Part shown: one piece after another, positions 37,275 to 46,800 of the stretch
Layout: the number at the start of each line of letters is the position of its first letter
Position numbering within the stretch: the first letter of the stretch is position 1
Assembly: GCF_008831505.1 (NCBI RefSeq)
Contig: NZ_CP044507.1
Span: forward strand, 1,798,001 to 1,862,000
Reading direction: 5' to 3'
Origin: Chryseobacterium sp.
GTDB lineage: Bacteria > Bacteroidota > Bacteroidia > Flavobacteriales > Weeksellaceae
DNA: 64,000 nt
Position numbers and translations under genes: made by a program
Notes under the pieces: generated by a model
Told to the model about the DNA's origin: nothing
The model's input: only the letters and a program-made list of their open reading frames with translations
Databases searched by the model: none

Positions 37275-37934
37275 ATGAAAAAATTAGTTACAGGTGCAGT
37301 GGCACTACTGGCAGTAGGTTTTACTTACGCACAATCAAATGTTGATTATTCCAGACAGTATGGAAATGGAAACATCTCCAATCTAATGCAGGAAGGACTT
37401 CAAAACAACAACGATTTACTTCAGGACGGCACTACCAACATCGCTGGCATTGCACAGGACGGCACGTACAACCGCAGCATCGCTGTGAGTCAAGGTACCA
37501 GCAACATTCTGGAGATTGATCAGGAGGGAAATGACAACAGCAACGATGCATGGCAGATTGGTGTAGGAAACTACGCCAAAGTTAACCAGAAGCAGGCAAT
37601 AGGTGGTCAGATCGCGTGGACCAGACAAAATGGTACCGACAACGAAGTTGAGTTGTACCAATGGGACACTTCTAACAGAGCATACATGACTCAAAGTGGT
37701 GACAGAAACTATGCTGGTGCACAACAGTATACTGTTGGTAACGTAACAACTGGCGAACAGTTTGGTAATGATAACAGCTTGATTAACTGGCAAACCGGAA
37801 ATGCAAATCAGAGTTTCCACCGTCAGGATGGTACCTTTAACGAGGCAACGCTTGATCAGATGGGAACCAATCAGATGCACACCGGTTTCCAGAACGGAAG
37901 CGGAAATATGATGACTGTGACTCAAATGGACTAG
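37275..37934 (+). CDS. Curlin-repeat amyloid subunit (CsgA-like)
   Basis: 219 residues. Signal peptide to about 20 (...LLAVGFTYAQS). The mature protein is almost wholly made of curlin-type repeats with N-x-(4-6)-Q-x-G-x-(2-4)-N spacing, e.g. NDLLQDGTTNIAGIAQDGTY, NEVELYQWDTSNRAYMTQSG, NEATLDQMGTNQMHTG. Such repeats stack as a beta-solenoid and form extracellular amyloid fibres. It is rich in Gln/Asn/Gly and lacks Cys. Own promoter and own terminator, so the major fibre subunit is separately transcribed from the assembly genes, as in csgBAC versus csgDEFG. Could equally be the nucleator; the assignment as major subunit follows its abundance of repeats. Confidence 0.85.
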   Translation: MKKLVTGAVALLAVGFTYAQSNVDYSRQYGNGNISNLMQEGLQNNNDLLQDGTTNIAGIAQDGTYNRSIAVSQGTSNILEIDQEGNDNSNDAWQIGVGNYAKVNQKQAIGGQIAWTRQNGTDNEVELYQWDTSNRAYMTQSGDRNYAGAQQYTVGNVTTGEQFGNDNSLINWQTGNANQSFHRQDGTFNEATLDQMGTNQMHTGFQNGSGNMMTVTQMD

Positions 37935-37953
37935 TCCCGCCTATAAAATTGCG

Positions 37954-37985
37954 AATCCGTCTCAAATTGGGACGGATTTTTTTTG
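37954..37985 (+). terminator. Terminator of the curlin gene
   Basis: AATCCGTC / GACGGATT arms followed by eight T, 20 bases past the stop. Confidence 0.85.
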
Positions 37986-38139
37986 CTCATTTTCAATGAA
38001 CACCTGTTTTCTTGCCAAGTGAAACCTAAGTATTAGATGCAGATGGCACATTTCATTGGAATGGACTTCATAATGATAAACAGTACAGCAAAAAATAAAT
38101 GGATGTCCTCTTTTAAATTGATGTAAAAAGGTTATTTAT

Positions 38140-38221
38140 CCCAACATCTAACTGTTTTTGGGGAGATTTAGGAAGTCCCTTCTAAGGGGGATTTGCGATA
38201 TATGATCAGCGGCTAAATTTG
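38140..38221 (+). promoter_or_regulatory. Promoter of the curli assembly operon with upstream element
   Basis: CCCAACATCTAACTG (38140-38154), GGGATTTGC with -33 TTG at 38193-38195, 18-base spacer, perfect TAAATTTG (38214-38221). When aligned on the -7 box, the CTAACTG and GGGATTTGC blocks sit at exactly the same offsets as those of the curlin gene promoter. Confidence 0.75.
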
Positions 38222-38252
38222 TGTATACAATAACCCTTAAACCTTTGAAAAC

Positions 38253-38450
38253 ATGAAAAGAACAACACACAGTACATTGGCACAGCCAGTCCTGAAGTCA
38301 GCCGGTACAAAACTGTCCCAGCAATCAAAGAGGCAGCAGTTTTATGAGTCCAATTCTGGAACTCATTGCACGAAAATGAAAAGTTGGTTCAATGCCACAG
38401 TTTCATCTAATCGGATTCACTTTGAAAATACAGGCACAACAATCGCCTAG
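38253..38450 (+). CDS. Doubtful small ORF in the curli operon leader
   Basis: 65 residues, basic, no signal peptide or recognised motif. Its start context (CCTTTGAAAACATG) resembles that of the following curli genes (CCCTTGAAAATG), which is the only support. It lies in a leader of about 270 bases between the mapped promoter and the curlin-like gene. It could be a decayed gene or untranslated leader. Confidence 0.25.
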   Translation: MKRTTHSTLAQPVLKSAGTKLSQQSKRQQFYESNSGTHCTKMKSWFNATVSSNRIHFENTGTTIA

Positions 38451-38499
38451 GTACACACTGACAGATTTACGGGCGTCCATCACCCAAATATTTACCACC

Positions 38500-38901
38500 A
38501 TGAAAAGAGCAATAACTTTCATTTTGTTTCTCCTGAGTTTCAATTACTGTTTCTCGCAGGAAGTTCCAATGTTTGAAATCAACAGTGATAATGTATTAGA
38601 CTATTACAGCCAGATCTCAAAATCCAATCTCCAGCGTTCTTCCGTATCAGTAGCTGCACAAATCGGGAATAACAATTTAATTGATGTCTGGGATAATGCC
38701 GCGGCCAGTATTACTATCACTCAGTTAGGAGATAATAATACAACTCTTTATCAAAACTACAACGGTTACCCTGCAACCGCAGAGATTGCCATCAGGGGCT
38801 CGAACAACCTTGTACATGTAGAAGGAAGCAACAGCATCTCAGATGGAATGAAAATGAATATAAACGCCAATGATATGACGATTCTAATGAGAAATAATTA
38901 A
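38500..38901 (+). CDS. Curlin-like minor subunit (CsgB-type candidate)
   Basis: 133 residues from the ATG at 38500; longer frames upstream lack a signal peptide. Signal peptide to about 18 (...NYCFSQ). At least three curlin-type strands: AAQIGNNNLIDVWDNAAASI, TITQLGDNNTTLYQNYNG and AIRGSNNLVHVEGSNSI. Being short, with few repeats, and encoded with the secretion genes, it could be the nucleator equivalent of CsgB; that is inference. First good gene of the assembly operon, ten bases before the csgE-like ATG. Confidence 0.7.
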   Translation: MKRAITFILFLLSFNYCFSQEVPMFEINSDNVLDYYSQISKSNLQRSSVSVAAQIGNNNLIDVWDNAAASITITQLGDNNTTLYQNYNGYPATAEIAIRGSNNLVHVEGSNSISDGMKMNINANDMTILMRNN

Positions 38902-38911
38902 ACCCTTGAAA

Positions 38912-39628
38912 ATGAAAACTCTCATCACAATTCTGACTGTTCTTTTCTGTTGTATAGGTCTTGAAGCACAGGAAACCGCAGCAGTTACGGGAAAAATTAT
39001 TTCAGAGAACAATGAAGGTCAGGTGAAAATCAAAGCCGCTGCAATCAGCAATTCGCAAACCTTTGCGGATATGAATTTTATACTGATCACGCTTAAAAAA
39101 GGTAAATCCGGTACATCTTCCAATAAACAGAGCGGTAAATTTTCGCTTAAACCCAATGAAACTCGTATTCTGTCGGAGACGTACGTAAATCTTGCTGAAA
39201 AAGACGGGCTAAAGGTTTATCTGTTTCTGAAAGACGAAGAGTCGGACCGCACCATTGCTAAAGACAGTCTTGAAATTAATCCGCAACAGTTTACGGCTGC
39301 CGTTACTTATATCCCGGAAAAAGATCTGGAGTTGGCCGGTCTTACTATTGACGAAACAAAAACGCGGATGGGACAAATGTTTTATGAAATATTTTTTAAA
39401 AAGTACAACCAGATACCAGAGAAATATGATGGTACTGTAATCATCACAGAATTGCCGTCTTTCGGACGCAACAGCAGAATTACAGTAACAGTAGATGACC
39501 GGATTATATACAGTTTCCTGTCCAAACCGGATGAGGAGGCTGTGGAGGCCGAAGCACTAACCGCACTGAATTACCTGGCAGATTTCACAGCAAATCAAAA
39601 TCTGAGAGACCGCGAATTTAAATACTGA
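38912..39628 (+). CDS. CsgH-like and CsgE domain fusion, curli chaperone
   Basis: 238 residues from the ATG at 38912 (a TTG at 38906 is less likely). Signal peptide to about 20. Residues ~24-122 resemble the curli inhibitor CsgH, with the diagnostic KKGKSGTSSNKQSGKFSLKP hairpin. Residues ~135-238 match CsgE: MGQMFYEIFFKKY, then ITELPSFGRNSRITVTVDDR and IIYSFLSKP. CsgE caps the CsgG pore and gates substrate entry; CsgC/CsgH proteins stop curlin from polymerising in the periplasm. A single chain carrying both would hold subunits soluble and hand them to the pore. The domain assignment is by motif reading; the coupled function is inference. Confidence 0.8.
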   Translation: MKTLITILTVLFCCIGLEAQETAAVTGKIISENNEGQVKIKAAAISNSQTFADMNFILITLKKGKSGTSSNKQSGKFSLKPNETRILSETYVNLAEKDGLKVYLFLKDEESDRTIAKDSLEINPQQFTAAVTYIPEKDLELAGLTIDETKTRMGQMFYEIFFKKYNQIPEKYDGTVIITELPSFGRNSRITVTVDDRIIYSFLSKPDEEAVEAEALTALNYLADFTANQNLRDREFKY

Positions 39629-39634
39629 CCAATC

Positions 39635-40045
39635 ATGAAAAAAATACTTTATCTAATCCTCATCTTTTGTGCCTTAGCAACTACACAGGCACAGCAGTTT
39701 GTATATAAACCAATCAATCCGGCCTTTGGAGGTGAAACGTTTAATTACCAATGGCTGCAAAGTTCGGCCAGTGCACAAAATCAGTTTGACAATAGTTCCG
39801 GCAGCCGGGGGCTTTCCTCACTGAACTCTCTAAGCAGTTTTACAGACAACCTGAACAGACAGCTTCTGAACGAAATATCAAGAAAACTAATGGGTGACCA
39901 ATTTGGTGAGGGCGATTTAAAGCCCGGAACTTATGTTTTTGGCTCCATGTACCTTGAAGTTGTACAGACAGGCCAGGGACTTCTTATTAACATCCTGAAT
40001 ACCAGCACAGGGGAACAGTCTGAAATCCTTATCCCCGGCAGCTAA
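39635..40045 (+). CDS. csgF: Curli assembly factor CsgF
   Basis: 136 residues. Signal peptide to about 19 (...TTQAQQ). The mature N-terminus FVYKPINPAFGGETFNYQWL is the segment that inserts into the CsgG channel in E. coli. It is followed by a Ser/Asn-rich neck (residues ~45-75) and a C-terminal domain (GTYVFGSMYLEVVQTGQGLL). CsgF anchors the fibre nucleator at the cell surface. Six bases after csgE, eighteen before csgG. Confidence 0.92.
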   Translation: MKKILYLILIFCALATTQAQQFVYKPINPAFGGETFNYQWLQSSASAQNQFDNSSGSRGLSSLNSLSSFTDNLNRQLLNEISRKLMGDQFGEGDLKPGTYVFGSMYLEVVQTGQGLLINILNTSTGEQSEILIPGS

Positions 40046-40062
40046 ACAAAACTTGAAAACCC

Positions 40063-41433
40063 ATGAAAACATATCATCAAATAAAGCAGGCATCGCTATG
40101 CCTAGTTTCCCTCTTTCTTGTGGGCTGCACCTTATTCAGCATACCTACGGAAAGGGAAAAGTCAACGATGGGAGAAATAACTCGATATACCCCCGAAATC
40201 CGCAACCTGCCTGCACCGAAGGACAGAATTGTAGTAGGAGTATATAAATTCCGTGACCAAACCGGCCAGTATAAGGCTGCCGAAAACGGCGCAAGCTGGA
40301 GTACTGCAGTTCCTCAGGGAACCACCACTATCTTATTGAAAGCGCTGGAGGACAGCCGCTGGTTCAAGCCAATTGAAAGGGAAAATATTGGAAATTTACT
40401 GAATGAACGTCAGATTATCCGCAGTACCCGCAAAGAATATTCAGGTAAAGAGGATGATGGCCCCAGTTTGCCTCCCCTGTTGTTTGCCGGAATCATCCTG
40501 GAAGGTGGTGTAGTCTCTTACGATACAAATGTAATGACGGGCGGTGTGGGTGCCAGATACTTTGGCCTGGGCGCCAGCGCACAGTACAGACAGGACAGGA
40601 TAACCGTTTATCTGCGCGCAGTATCAACATCTACCGGCGAGATTGTTAAAACGGTTTACACCTCCAAAACTATCCTTTCTACAAGTGTAAACGGCAACTT
40701 TTTCAGATTTATCGATACAGAGAGATTACTTGAATCAGATATTGGCTTTACCCAAAACGAACCCGTACATCTTGCTGTTACAGAGGCCATTGAAAAAGCA
40801 GTAATGTCACTAATTGTAGAAGGAGTACAGGACAAGCTGTGGGATAATAAACTTAAAGACCCCAATGATTTCAATGCTGTGATCGCTGCATATAACAGTG
40901 AAAAAAAGGTAAATGCTGAACGCTTTGCCGAGGGAAGCGCACATGCCATACAGCGACCCAGAAATGCAATTTTTGGATATGGCGAAGCCTATCAGCTTAA
41001 GGGAGATTACACGGGATCCAGGACCACTTTCGGAGGAAAAATCGGTTATAAGCGTTTTCTGACTGACCACCTGAACGCTGAGCTGAACGGTGGGGTTGTC
41101 ACCATGGAAAATACCGGAATTCTGAAAAGGTCGGGTATCACCTCAGAGTTTAACCTGGAATATCTGATGATGCCGAGATATAAGTTCTCACCTTTCATCT
41201 ACGCGGGGGCAGGTATGATGATGCTACCGGATGATGTACGCTACAAAGCCCAGCTTGGAGGAGGTTTGGAATATCTGATGAGCCGAAGTTTGGCGGTGAG
41301 GTTGATGACTCAGTATGACCTCGGGTTTACGGACGACTGGGACGCAATGGCTCAGGGGTCCCGAAACGATCACGGTGTACGTGTGGGCGTAGGCTTAAAT
41401 CTATACTTCGGCAACAAAAAAATTAAAAAATAA
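40063..41433 (+). CDS. csgG: Curli secretion channel CsgG with C-terminal barrel-like extension
   Basis: 456 residues against about 277 in E. coli. Lipoprotein signal with Cys22 (FLVGC). The CsgG domain spans about 22-290: RIVVGVYKFRDQTGQYK, SWSTAVPQGTTTILLKALED, RWFKPIEREN, LLFAGIILEGGVVSYDTNVM, VYLRAVSTSTGEIVKTVYTS. The remaining ~165 residues, after a short linker (AHAIQRPRNAIFGYGEAY), alternate polar and apolar residues in strand-like runs and end GVRVGVGLNLYFG, as in small outer-membrane barrels. CsgG forms the nonameric outer-membrane pore for curlin export. How nine extra barrels would be arranged around it is not known to me. Confidence 0.9.
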   Translation: MKTYHQIKQASLCLVSLFLVGCTLFSIPTEREKSTMGEITRYTPEIRNLPAPKDRIVVGVYKFRDQTGQYKAAENGASWSTAVPQGTTTILLKALEDSRWFKPIERENIGNLLNERQIIRSTRKEYSGKEDDGPSLPPLLFAGIILEGGVVSYDTNVMTGGVGARYFGLGASAQYRQDRITVYLRAVSTSTGEIVKTVYTSKTILSTSVNGNFFRFIDTERLLESDIGFTQNEPVHLAVTEAIEKAVMSLIVEGVQDKLWDNKLKDPNDFNAVIAAYNSEKKVNAERFAEGSAHAIQRPRNAIFGYGEAYQLKGDYTGSRTTFGGKIGYKRFLTDHLNAELNGGVVTMENTGILKRSGITSEFNLEYLMMPRYKFSPFIYAGAGMMMLPDDVRYKAQLGGGLEYLMSRSLAVRLMTQYDLGFTDDWDAMAQGSRNDHGVRVGVGLNLYFGNKKIKK

Positions 41434-41438
41434 GAATC

Positions 41439-42938
41439 ATGAAAAATATCATTATACATACATTTTTTGCATTCCTGCTGGTCTTCGGATTAACTTCATG
41501 CAGCGAGGATCTTATAGACAAAGTACAGTCCGGTTCAATTAAGGGAACCGTAATAAAGAAAGGCACCAATCAGCCGCTTAAAAATGTGAAAATAAGCACG
41601 AGTCCGTCCACTGAAACGGTTTTCACAAAAGACGACGGTTCTTTCCTCATAGAAAATGTGCCGATTGGGGATTATTCTGTACGTGCAGAGATGTCGGGCT
41701 ATTTGGCCAGCCTGCAAGGCGTAAATATGAAGAACGATCAGCAAACCGTTTCTGTTGTATTTGAAATGAGTGACGACACCAGCAGTAATTCACCGCCTAC
41801 AATACCACAATTAATAAGCCCAATAGATAACGCGGTGGATCAACCCCTCGCGGTAGATCTTTCCTGGACCAGCACGGACCCTGATTCCACAGATGTATTA
41901 AAATATAAGCTTACTGTGAAGAACGACTTCGACCAGAATATCATTGAAATAAATGATCTTACTGCTAAACACTATTACCTGGAAAACCTGAAATATGGAG
42001 TTACTTATTACTGGCAGGTACAGGTAAGTGACGGTGTAAATCCACCGGCAAACAGTACAGTATTCCGTTTCAAGACAAGCGCAATGCCGAACAACCGCTT
42101 CCATTACGTTAAGAAGAACATGAATGGGAACTATTACATCGTTTCGTCCAATGATACCAATGTAAACTTCAACCTGACTCCTACAACACTAAGCAGCTTC
42201 CGTCCCCGTCTGAACCAGAATGCCGGTTTGGTAGCATTCCTCCGGAATGTGGGAGGAAATGTGCACCTCTTCACCGCGCAACCGGACGGCTCAGATGTTT
42301 TTCAGGTAACAACAGTTCCTGTGGCTGGCTTCAATAATAGCGAACTGGATTTCGCCTGGAAAAGCAACGTCCAGGAATTCATTTACCCAAACTTCAATAA
42401 TCTATACCGGATAAACAAAGACGGTAGTGGCCTGCAACTCATCTATACTACCCCGGATGGCAGTTTTATTACAGAATGTGACTGGAGTCATGACGGCAGC
42501 AAGATTGCCATAAAGACCAACGACGCACACGGTTACAATGTTAAAATTTATGTGATAGATATGGCAGGCAATACTTTACACACTGTGCTTCAAAATGTAT
42601 CCGGAGCTGCCGGTGGCCTGAATTTCTCGGTAGACGGAAATCAGTTACTCTACACGTACGACATTTCCGGCCATCAGGAGCCAAGTTACCGCCAGTTGGA
42701 CAACCGAATCTTCGTATATAATCTGCAGAATGATACGCGCAAGGACTGGTCAGCTGTAACATCAAAAGCGAGCGGTACAAATGACCTGGATCCCAGATTC
42801 TCGCCAAATAATGCCGAAATCATCTTTACCAACACATCCAACGATAATATATCCCCCAGGAATATCTACAAAATCAACCTGCAGGATAATACACGAACAG
42901 CTTTATTCCCGAACGCAGAAATGCCGGATTGGGAGTGA
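41439..42938 (+). CDS. Lipoprotein with regulatory-like, FN3 and beta-propeller domains
   Basis: 499 residues. Lipobox Cys21 (GLTSC). Residues ~33-110 are a carboxypeptidase-regulatory-like fold (IKGTVIKKGTNQPLKNVKIS, IENVPIGDYSVRAEMSGYLA); ~118-212 FN3-like (TYYWQVQVSDGVNPPANS); ~215-499 TolB/PD40-type propeller blades (DWSHDGSKIAIKTND, LNFSVDGNQLLYTYD, DPRFSPNNAEIIFTN). Five bases after csgG and before the operon terminator, so it is very probably made with the curli machinery. Not part of the proteobacterial curli set; a surface scaffold or fibre anchor is a guess. Confidence 0.8.
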   Translation: MKNIIIHTFFAFLLVFGLTSCSEDLIDKVQSGSIKGTVIKKGTNQPLKNVKISTSPSTETVFTKDDGSFLIENVPIGDYSVRAEMSGYLASLQGVNMKNDQQTVSVVFEMSDDTSSNSPPTIPQLISPIDNAVDQPLAVDLSWTSTDPDSTDVLKYKLTVKNDFDQNIIEINDLTAKHYYLENLKYGVTYYWQVQVSDGVNPPANSTVFRFKTSAMPNNRFHYVKKNMNGNYYIVSSNDTNVNFNLTPTTLSSFRPRLNQNAGLVAFLRNVGGNVHLFTAQPDGSDVFQVTTVPVAGFNNSELDFAWKSNVQEFIYPNFNNLYRINKDGSGLQLIYTTPDGSFITECDWSHDGSKIAIKTNDAHGYNVKIYVIDMAGNTLHTVLQNVSGAAGGLNFSVDGNQLLYTYDISGHQEPSYRQLDNRIFVYNLQNDTRKDWSAVTSKASGTNDLDPRFSPNNAEIIFTNTSNDNISPRNIYKINLQDNTRTALFPNAEMPDWE

Positions 42939-42952
42939 TGTTTTCAAGGGGA

Positions 42953-42982
42953 GTTGAGGAAGAAATTCCTCAACTTTTTTTT
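42953..42982 (+). terminator. Terminator of the curli assembly operon
   Basis: GTTGAGGAA-GAAA-TTCCTCAAC followed by eight T, 14 bases after the stop. Confidence 0.9.
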
Positions 42983-42985
42983 ATT

Positions 42986-43025
42986 TAAAAAAGGCAGAAG
43001 ATCTAAATTCTTCTGCCTTTTTTTA
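42986..43025. terminator. Terminator of the LuxR-type gene, probably bidirectional
   Basis: AAAGGCAGAAGA and TCTTCTGCCTTT arms with T runs on both sides, immediately after the curli terminator. Confidence 0.85.
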
Positions 43026-43049
43026 TAGGTTATTGTACGGTAATCAAAC

Positions 43050-43706
43050 TTAATTTACCAGACTGTTTTCAAGGGCATATTTTACAAGTTGGGAAGAACT
43101 GTTAATATTGAATTTCAACAGGATGTTTCTGCGGTGTGACTCTACTGTATGGGTACTGATAAAAAGTTTTTCCGCAATTGCCTTGGTCCGCAGTCCGTCA
43201 CAGATCAGGTTCAGTACATCCATTTCACGTGCAGTGAGTTCTGAATTGCGCGGACCTGTCTTTTCCTTTTCATCGTCAACACTGCAGATGAAGTTAACAA
43301 GAGCTTCCTTCGAGTCATTACTGATGTACACATTACCATCAATAATCTGTGCCAAAGCTTTATGGAACTCTTCATAATCGGTGTCTTTTCCAAGATATCC
43401 TTTAACCCCCCTGTCAAAGAATCTCTTCACCATTTTCATCTCTGATTTCACAGAAATGACGATAATCTTTAAATCCGAATTAATTGCCAGCACCTTTTCT
43501 ACTACATCCAGCGCTTCATGCATATTCATACTGTTCAGATACAGCAGAAGAATTTGCGAATTGTCCGTAACAAGATCCCGAACTTCACTTAAAGAACTGG
43601 TTTTTAGAATTTCATACTGATTATGAAAGCCATGTTCCCGTAGCGAATTGACCATGAAACTCAGGCAGAGTCCATGCTCACTGTAAATAATTGTTTCTTT
43701 TTTCAT
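43050..43706 (-). CDS. LuxR/NarL-type regulator with degenerate receiver domain
   Basis: 218 residues. Receiver-like domain about 1-125: the site after strand 3 reads LLLYLNSMN, with Tyr where the phosphorylated Asp should be, and the acidic pair near residue 8 is reduced to Ser-Glu; the late Lys (GYLGKDT) remains. C-terminal LuxR helix-turn-helix at about 150-212 (LTAREMDVLNLICDGLRTKA, STHTVESHRRNI). It probably acts without phosphorylation or with another input, as E. coli CsgD largely does. Convergent with the curli operon, making it a candidate curli activator; that link is by position only. Confidence 0.88.
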   Translation of the reverse strand: MKKETIIYSEHGLCLSFMVNSLREHGFHNQYEILKTSSLSEVRDLVTDNSQILLLYLNSMNMHEALDVVEKVLAINSDLKIIVISVKSEMKMVKRFFDRGVKGYLGKDTDYEEFHKALAQIIDGNVYISNDSKEALVNFICSVDDEKEKTGPRNSELTAREMDVLNLICDGLRTKAIAEKLFISTHTVESHRRNILLKFNINSSSQLVKYALENSLVN

Positions 43707-43838
43707 GCTTGTGTTGTTTTTACTAAATTACTAATAATTACAACACTAACCTAATATATTTACTAATTTTTAGCTGCAAAACATAAGTATCATCAATATT
43801 TTACGTAGATCGACGTAGGATGACGTTTTGCAGTATTT

Positions 43839-46800
43839 TTAATTTAGGTAAATTTCATAGCGCTGCATCTCATTAAATACTCCAATGAGGTCTCCGCTGA
43901 TATTTACCTGAGTCTGCAGACTGAGTAGCTCAATATGACTTTGGTCTTCCGGATTCTTTACATAAAAACCAAGTTTCTGGTTTCCGGCCCAGCGTGTCAG
44001 TGTTTCCCGGAGGAAAATCACATCATCGCGGCGAAGGTCATTGATATCAAGTACTACGGTCATACTTTTGGCAAACTGTTCAAATGCTTCCTTCAGCTCA
44101 CTCACATCTGTAACGTTTACAAAAACACGGCCGTCACGGGAAATCGTAAACTTAATTTTAAAAATAAGGAAACGCTGCACGTCAATTTTATCACGAAGCC
44201 GCAGATAATCGCGGTCTCCAAGCCTAAAGGAATAGCTGCCTGAATAATCTTCCAGTGTGATGAAGGCGATTTTCTCTCCACTGTTCCGACCGTCCCGTAC
44301 TGTATATTCAGTAACCAGTCCGGCTACCATATATTCTTTGGAATTGGTGTTAAATTTCTGCTTTTCCCGGTAATCCTGAATTTCTTCGAACAGTCGGATT
44401 TGTTCTGGACCAAAATTCCGGTCGCGAAAGGCATCGATTTCGTCCAGATTCAGAAAATTAAAGCTTCCTCTGGCCTCAACGTTCCTTTGCTCGTCCTCCA
44501 GCACTCCTTCGTCCTCATCCATGATAAGATCCAACAGGTCTTCGTTTTCCTCCTCGTCCTTTTCCACAGGAACAATTACAGGATCCAGAGCCACAATTTC
44601 ATCCTCCGGTCTCCCTTCCAGAATACTGTTCCTGCCAAGCGCTCCCTGAATAAAACTGTACTGATATTTAAATTCGTCCAAAGGATGAGCCGACAGATAA
44701 AACCCGATGATTTCCTTCTCCTTGTTGAGCAGATACATATTGGGCCATTCCGGTGCCGGGTTAATCTTAGGCGGCTCGATGCGGACCTCCTCAGCAAAAT
44801 CAGCAAACAGTGAATTCTCAATTTCATTCCGACTTTCCTGAAAACTCTGCCCGTAACGTAGCAAACGTTCCAGGTTGGTTTTTCCGTTATTGTCAATATC
44901 AAAATACTGTGCTCTGTGATAGTTGTCTACTTCATCAAAAGCACCGGCCATAACCAGACTTTCCGCCACCCTTTTATTGATCTGTGAAGAAGGTATACGC
45001 TGGAAAAAATCGTAGACATCGCTGTAAGATCTTTCTTTCCTCGTTTGCACTATGGCTTCACTGGGTCCCTCGCCAATACCTTTAATGGCTCCCAGTCCAA
45101 AACGGATCTGACCCTTGTCATTCACAGAGAATTCATATTGTGATTCGTTTACATCGGGTCCCAACACATCAACGCCCATATTTTTGCAGTCTTCCATAAA
45201 CATGGTGATCTGCTTGGTATTGTTCAGGTTATTCGTCATCACACTGGACATATATTCCGCCGGATAATTGGCTTTAAGAAAAGCTGTTTGGTAAGCGATC
45301 AGGGCATAACATGTTGAGTGTGATTTATTGAAAGCATACTCAGCAAAGGCTTCCCAGTCCTTCCAGATTTTATTGAGGCGATCTACGTCCAGATTGTTTT
45401 TTTCGCCCCCTTCCAAAAACTTGGGATACATCTTATCCAGCGTTGCACGGTCCTTTTTACCCATCGCTTTTCTAAGGGTATCGGCCTCGCCTTTTGTAAA
45501 ATTAGCCAGCTTTTGTGAAAGCAGCATCACCTGCTCTTGATAAACAGTAATACCGTAGGTTTCCTTCAGATACTCTTCCGTTTCAGGTAAATCATATACA
45601 ATTTCTTCGGAACCATGTTTCCGGTTAATGAAATTAGGTATGTATTTTATAGGTCCCGGCCGGTAAAGGGCGTTCATGGCGATAAGATCAGCAAACTTGG
45701 TGGGCTTCAGTTCACGCATGTATTTCTGCATTCCCGGACTTTCATACTGAAAAATACCAACGGTTCTCCCTTCCTTAAAGAGCTGATAGGTTTTCAGGTC
45801 ATCCAGCGGTATCTCGTCAGGATTAATCTCAATACCGTGTCTTTCCCTGATCAGTTTAATGGCATGCTTGATGATGGTTAAAGTCCGGAGACCAAGAAAG
45901 TCCATCTTAAGCAGTCCGGCATTCTCCGCAACAGAGTTATCAAACTGAGATACCAGGATATCCGCATCCTTTGAAGCAATTGTGATAGGTACAAGATTGG
46001 AAATGTCTTCCGGTGTAATGATCACCCCGCAGGCATGAATCCCGGTATTCCGGATGCAGCCTTCCATTTTCTGAGCTGCCGCAAGCACCTCGTAGCGGCT
46101 GTCTTCAGGATTGGCCAGGATGTCTTTCATCTCCTGCGCCAGAACTTTATCTTCATCGCCGAGTTTCTCAAATTTGGCAAAAGCTTTAGCAATATTCATC
46201 CCGGGTGTTGATGGTACCAGCTTGGCAATATTGTTGGTTTCCGGAATCGACAGATCCAGCACGCGGCCGGCGTCCTTTATGGCCGACTTTCCACCCAATA
46301 CGGAATAAGTAATAATCTGTGCTACGTTTGTTTTGCCGTATTTTTCAACCACCCACTTTATGATCCTGTCCCTGCCTTCATCGTCAAAATCGATATCAAT
46401 GTCGGGCATTGAGATCCTCTCAGGATTAAGAAAACGCTCAAAAAGCAGGTCGTACGCAATTGGATCCACATTCGTAATGCCGGTACAGTAGGCTACTGCA
46501 GATCCAGCGGCAGATCCTCGACCTGGCCCTACCCAAACGCCCATTTTCCTGGCTTCGTTACAGAAATCCTGCACAATCAGGAAATATCCGGGATAACCGG
46601 TCTTGGCAATGACTTCAAGTTCAAAATCCAGCCGTTCACGGATCTCATCAGTAATCACCTCATAACGCCTTGCGGCACCCTCGTAGGTAAGGTGCCTCAG
46701 GTAGGCATTCTCACCTCGTTTCCCTCCATCTACGAGATCTTCTTTACTTAAAAATTCCCCGGGAATATCAAATTCAGGCAACAGCACATCCCGTTTTAAT

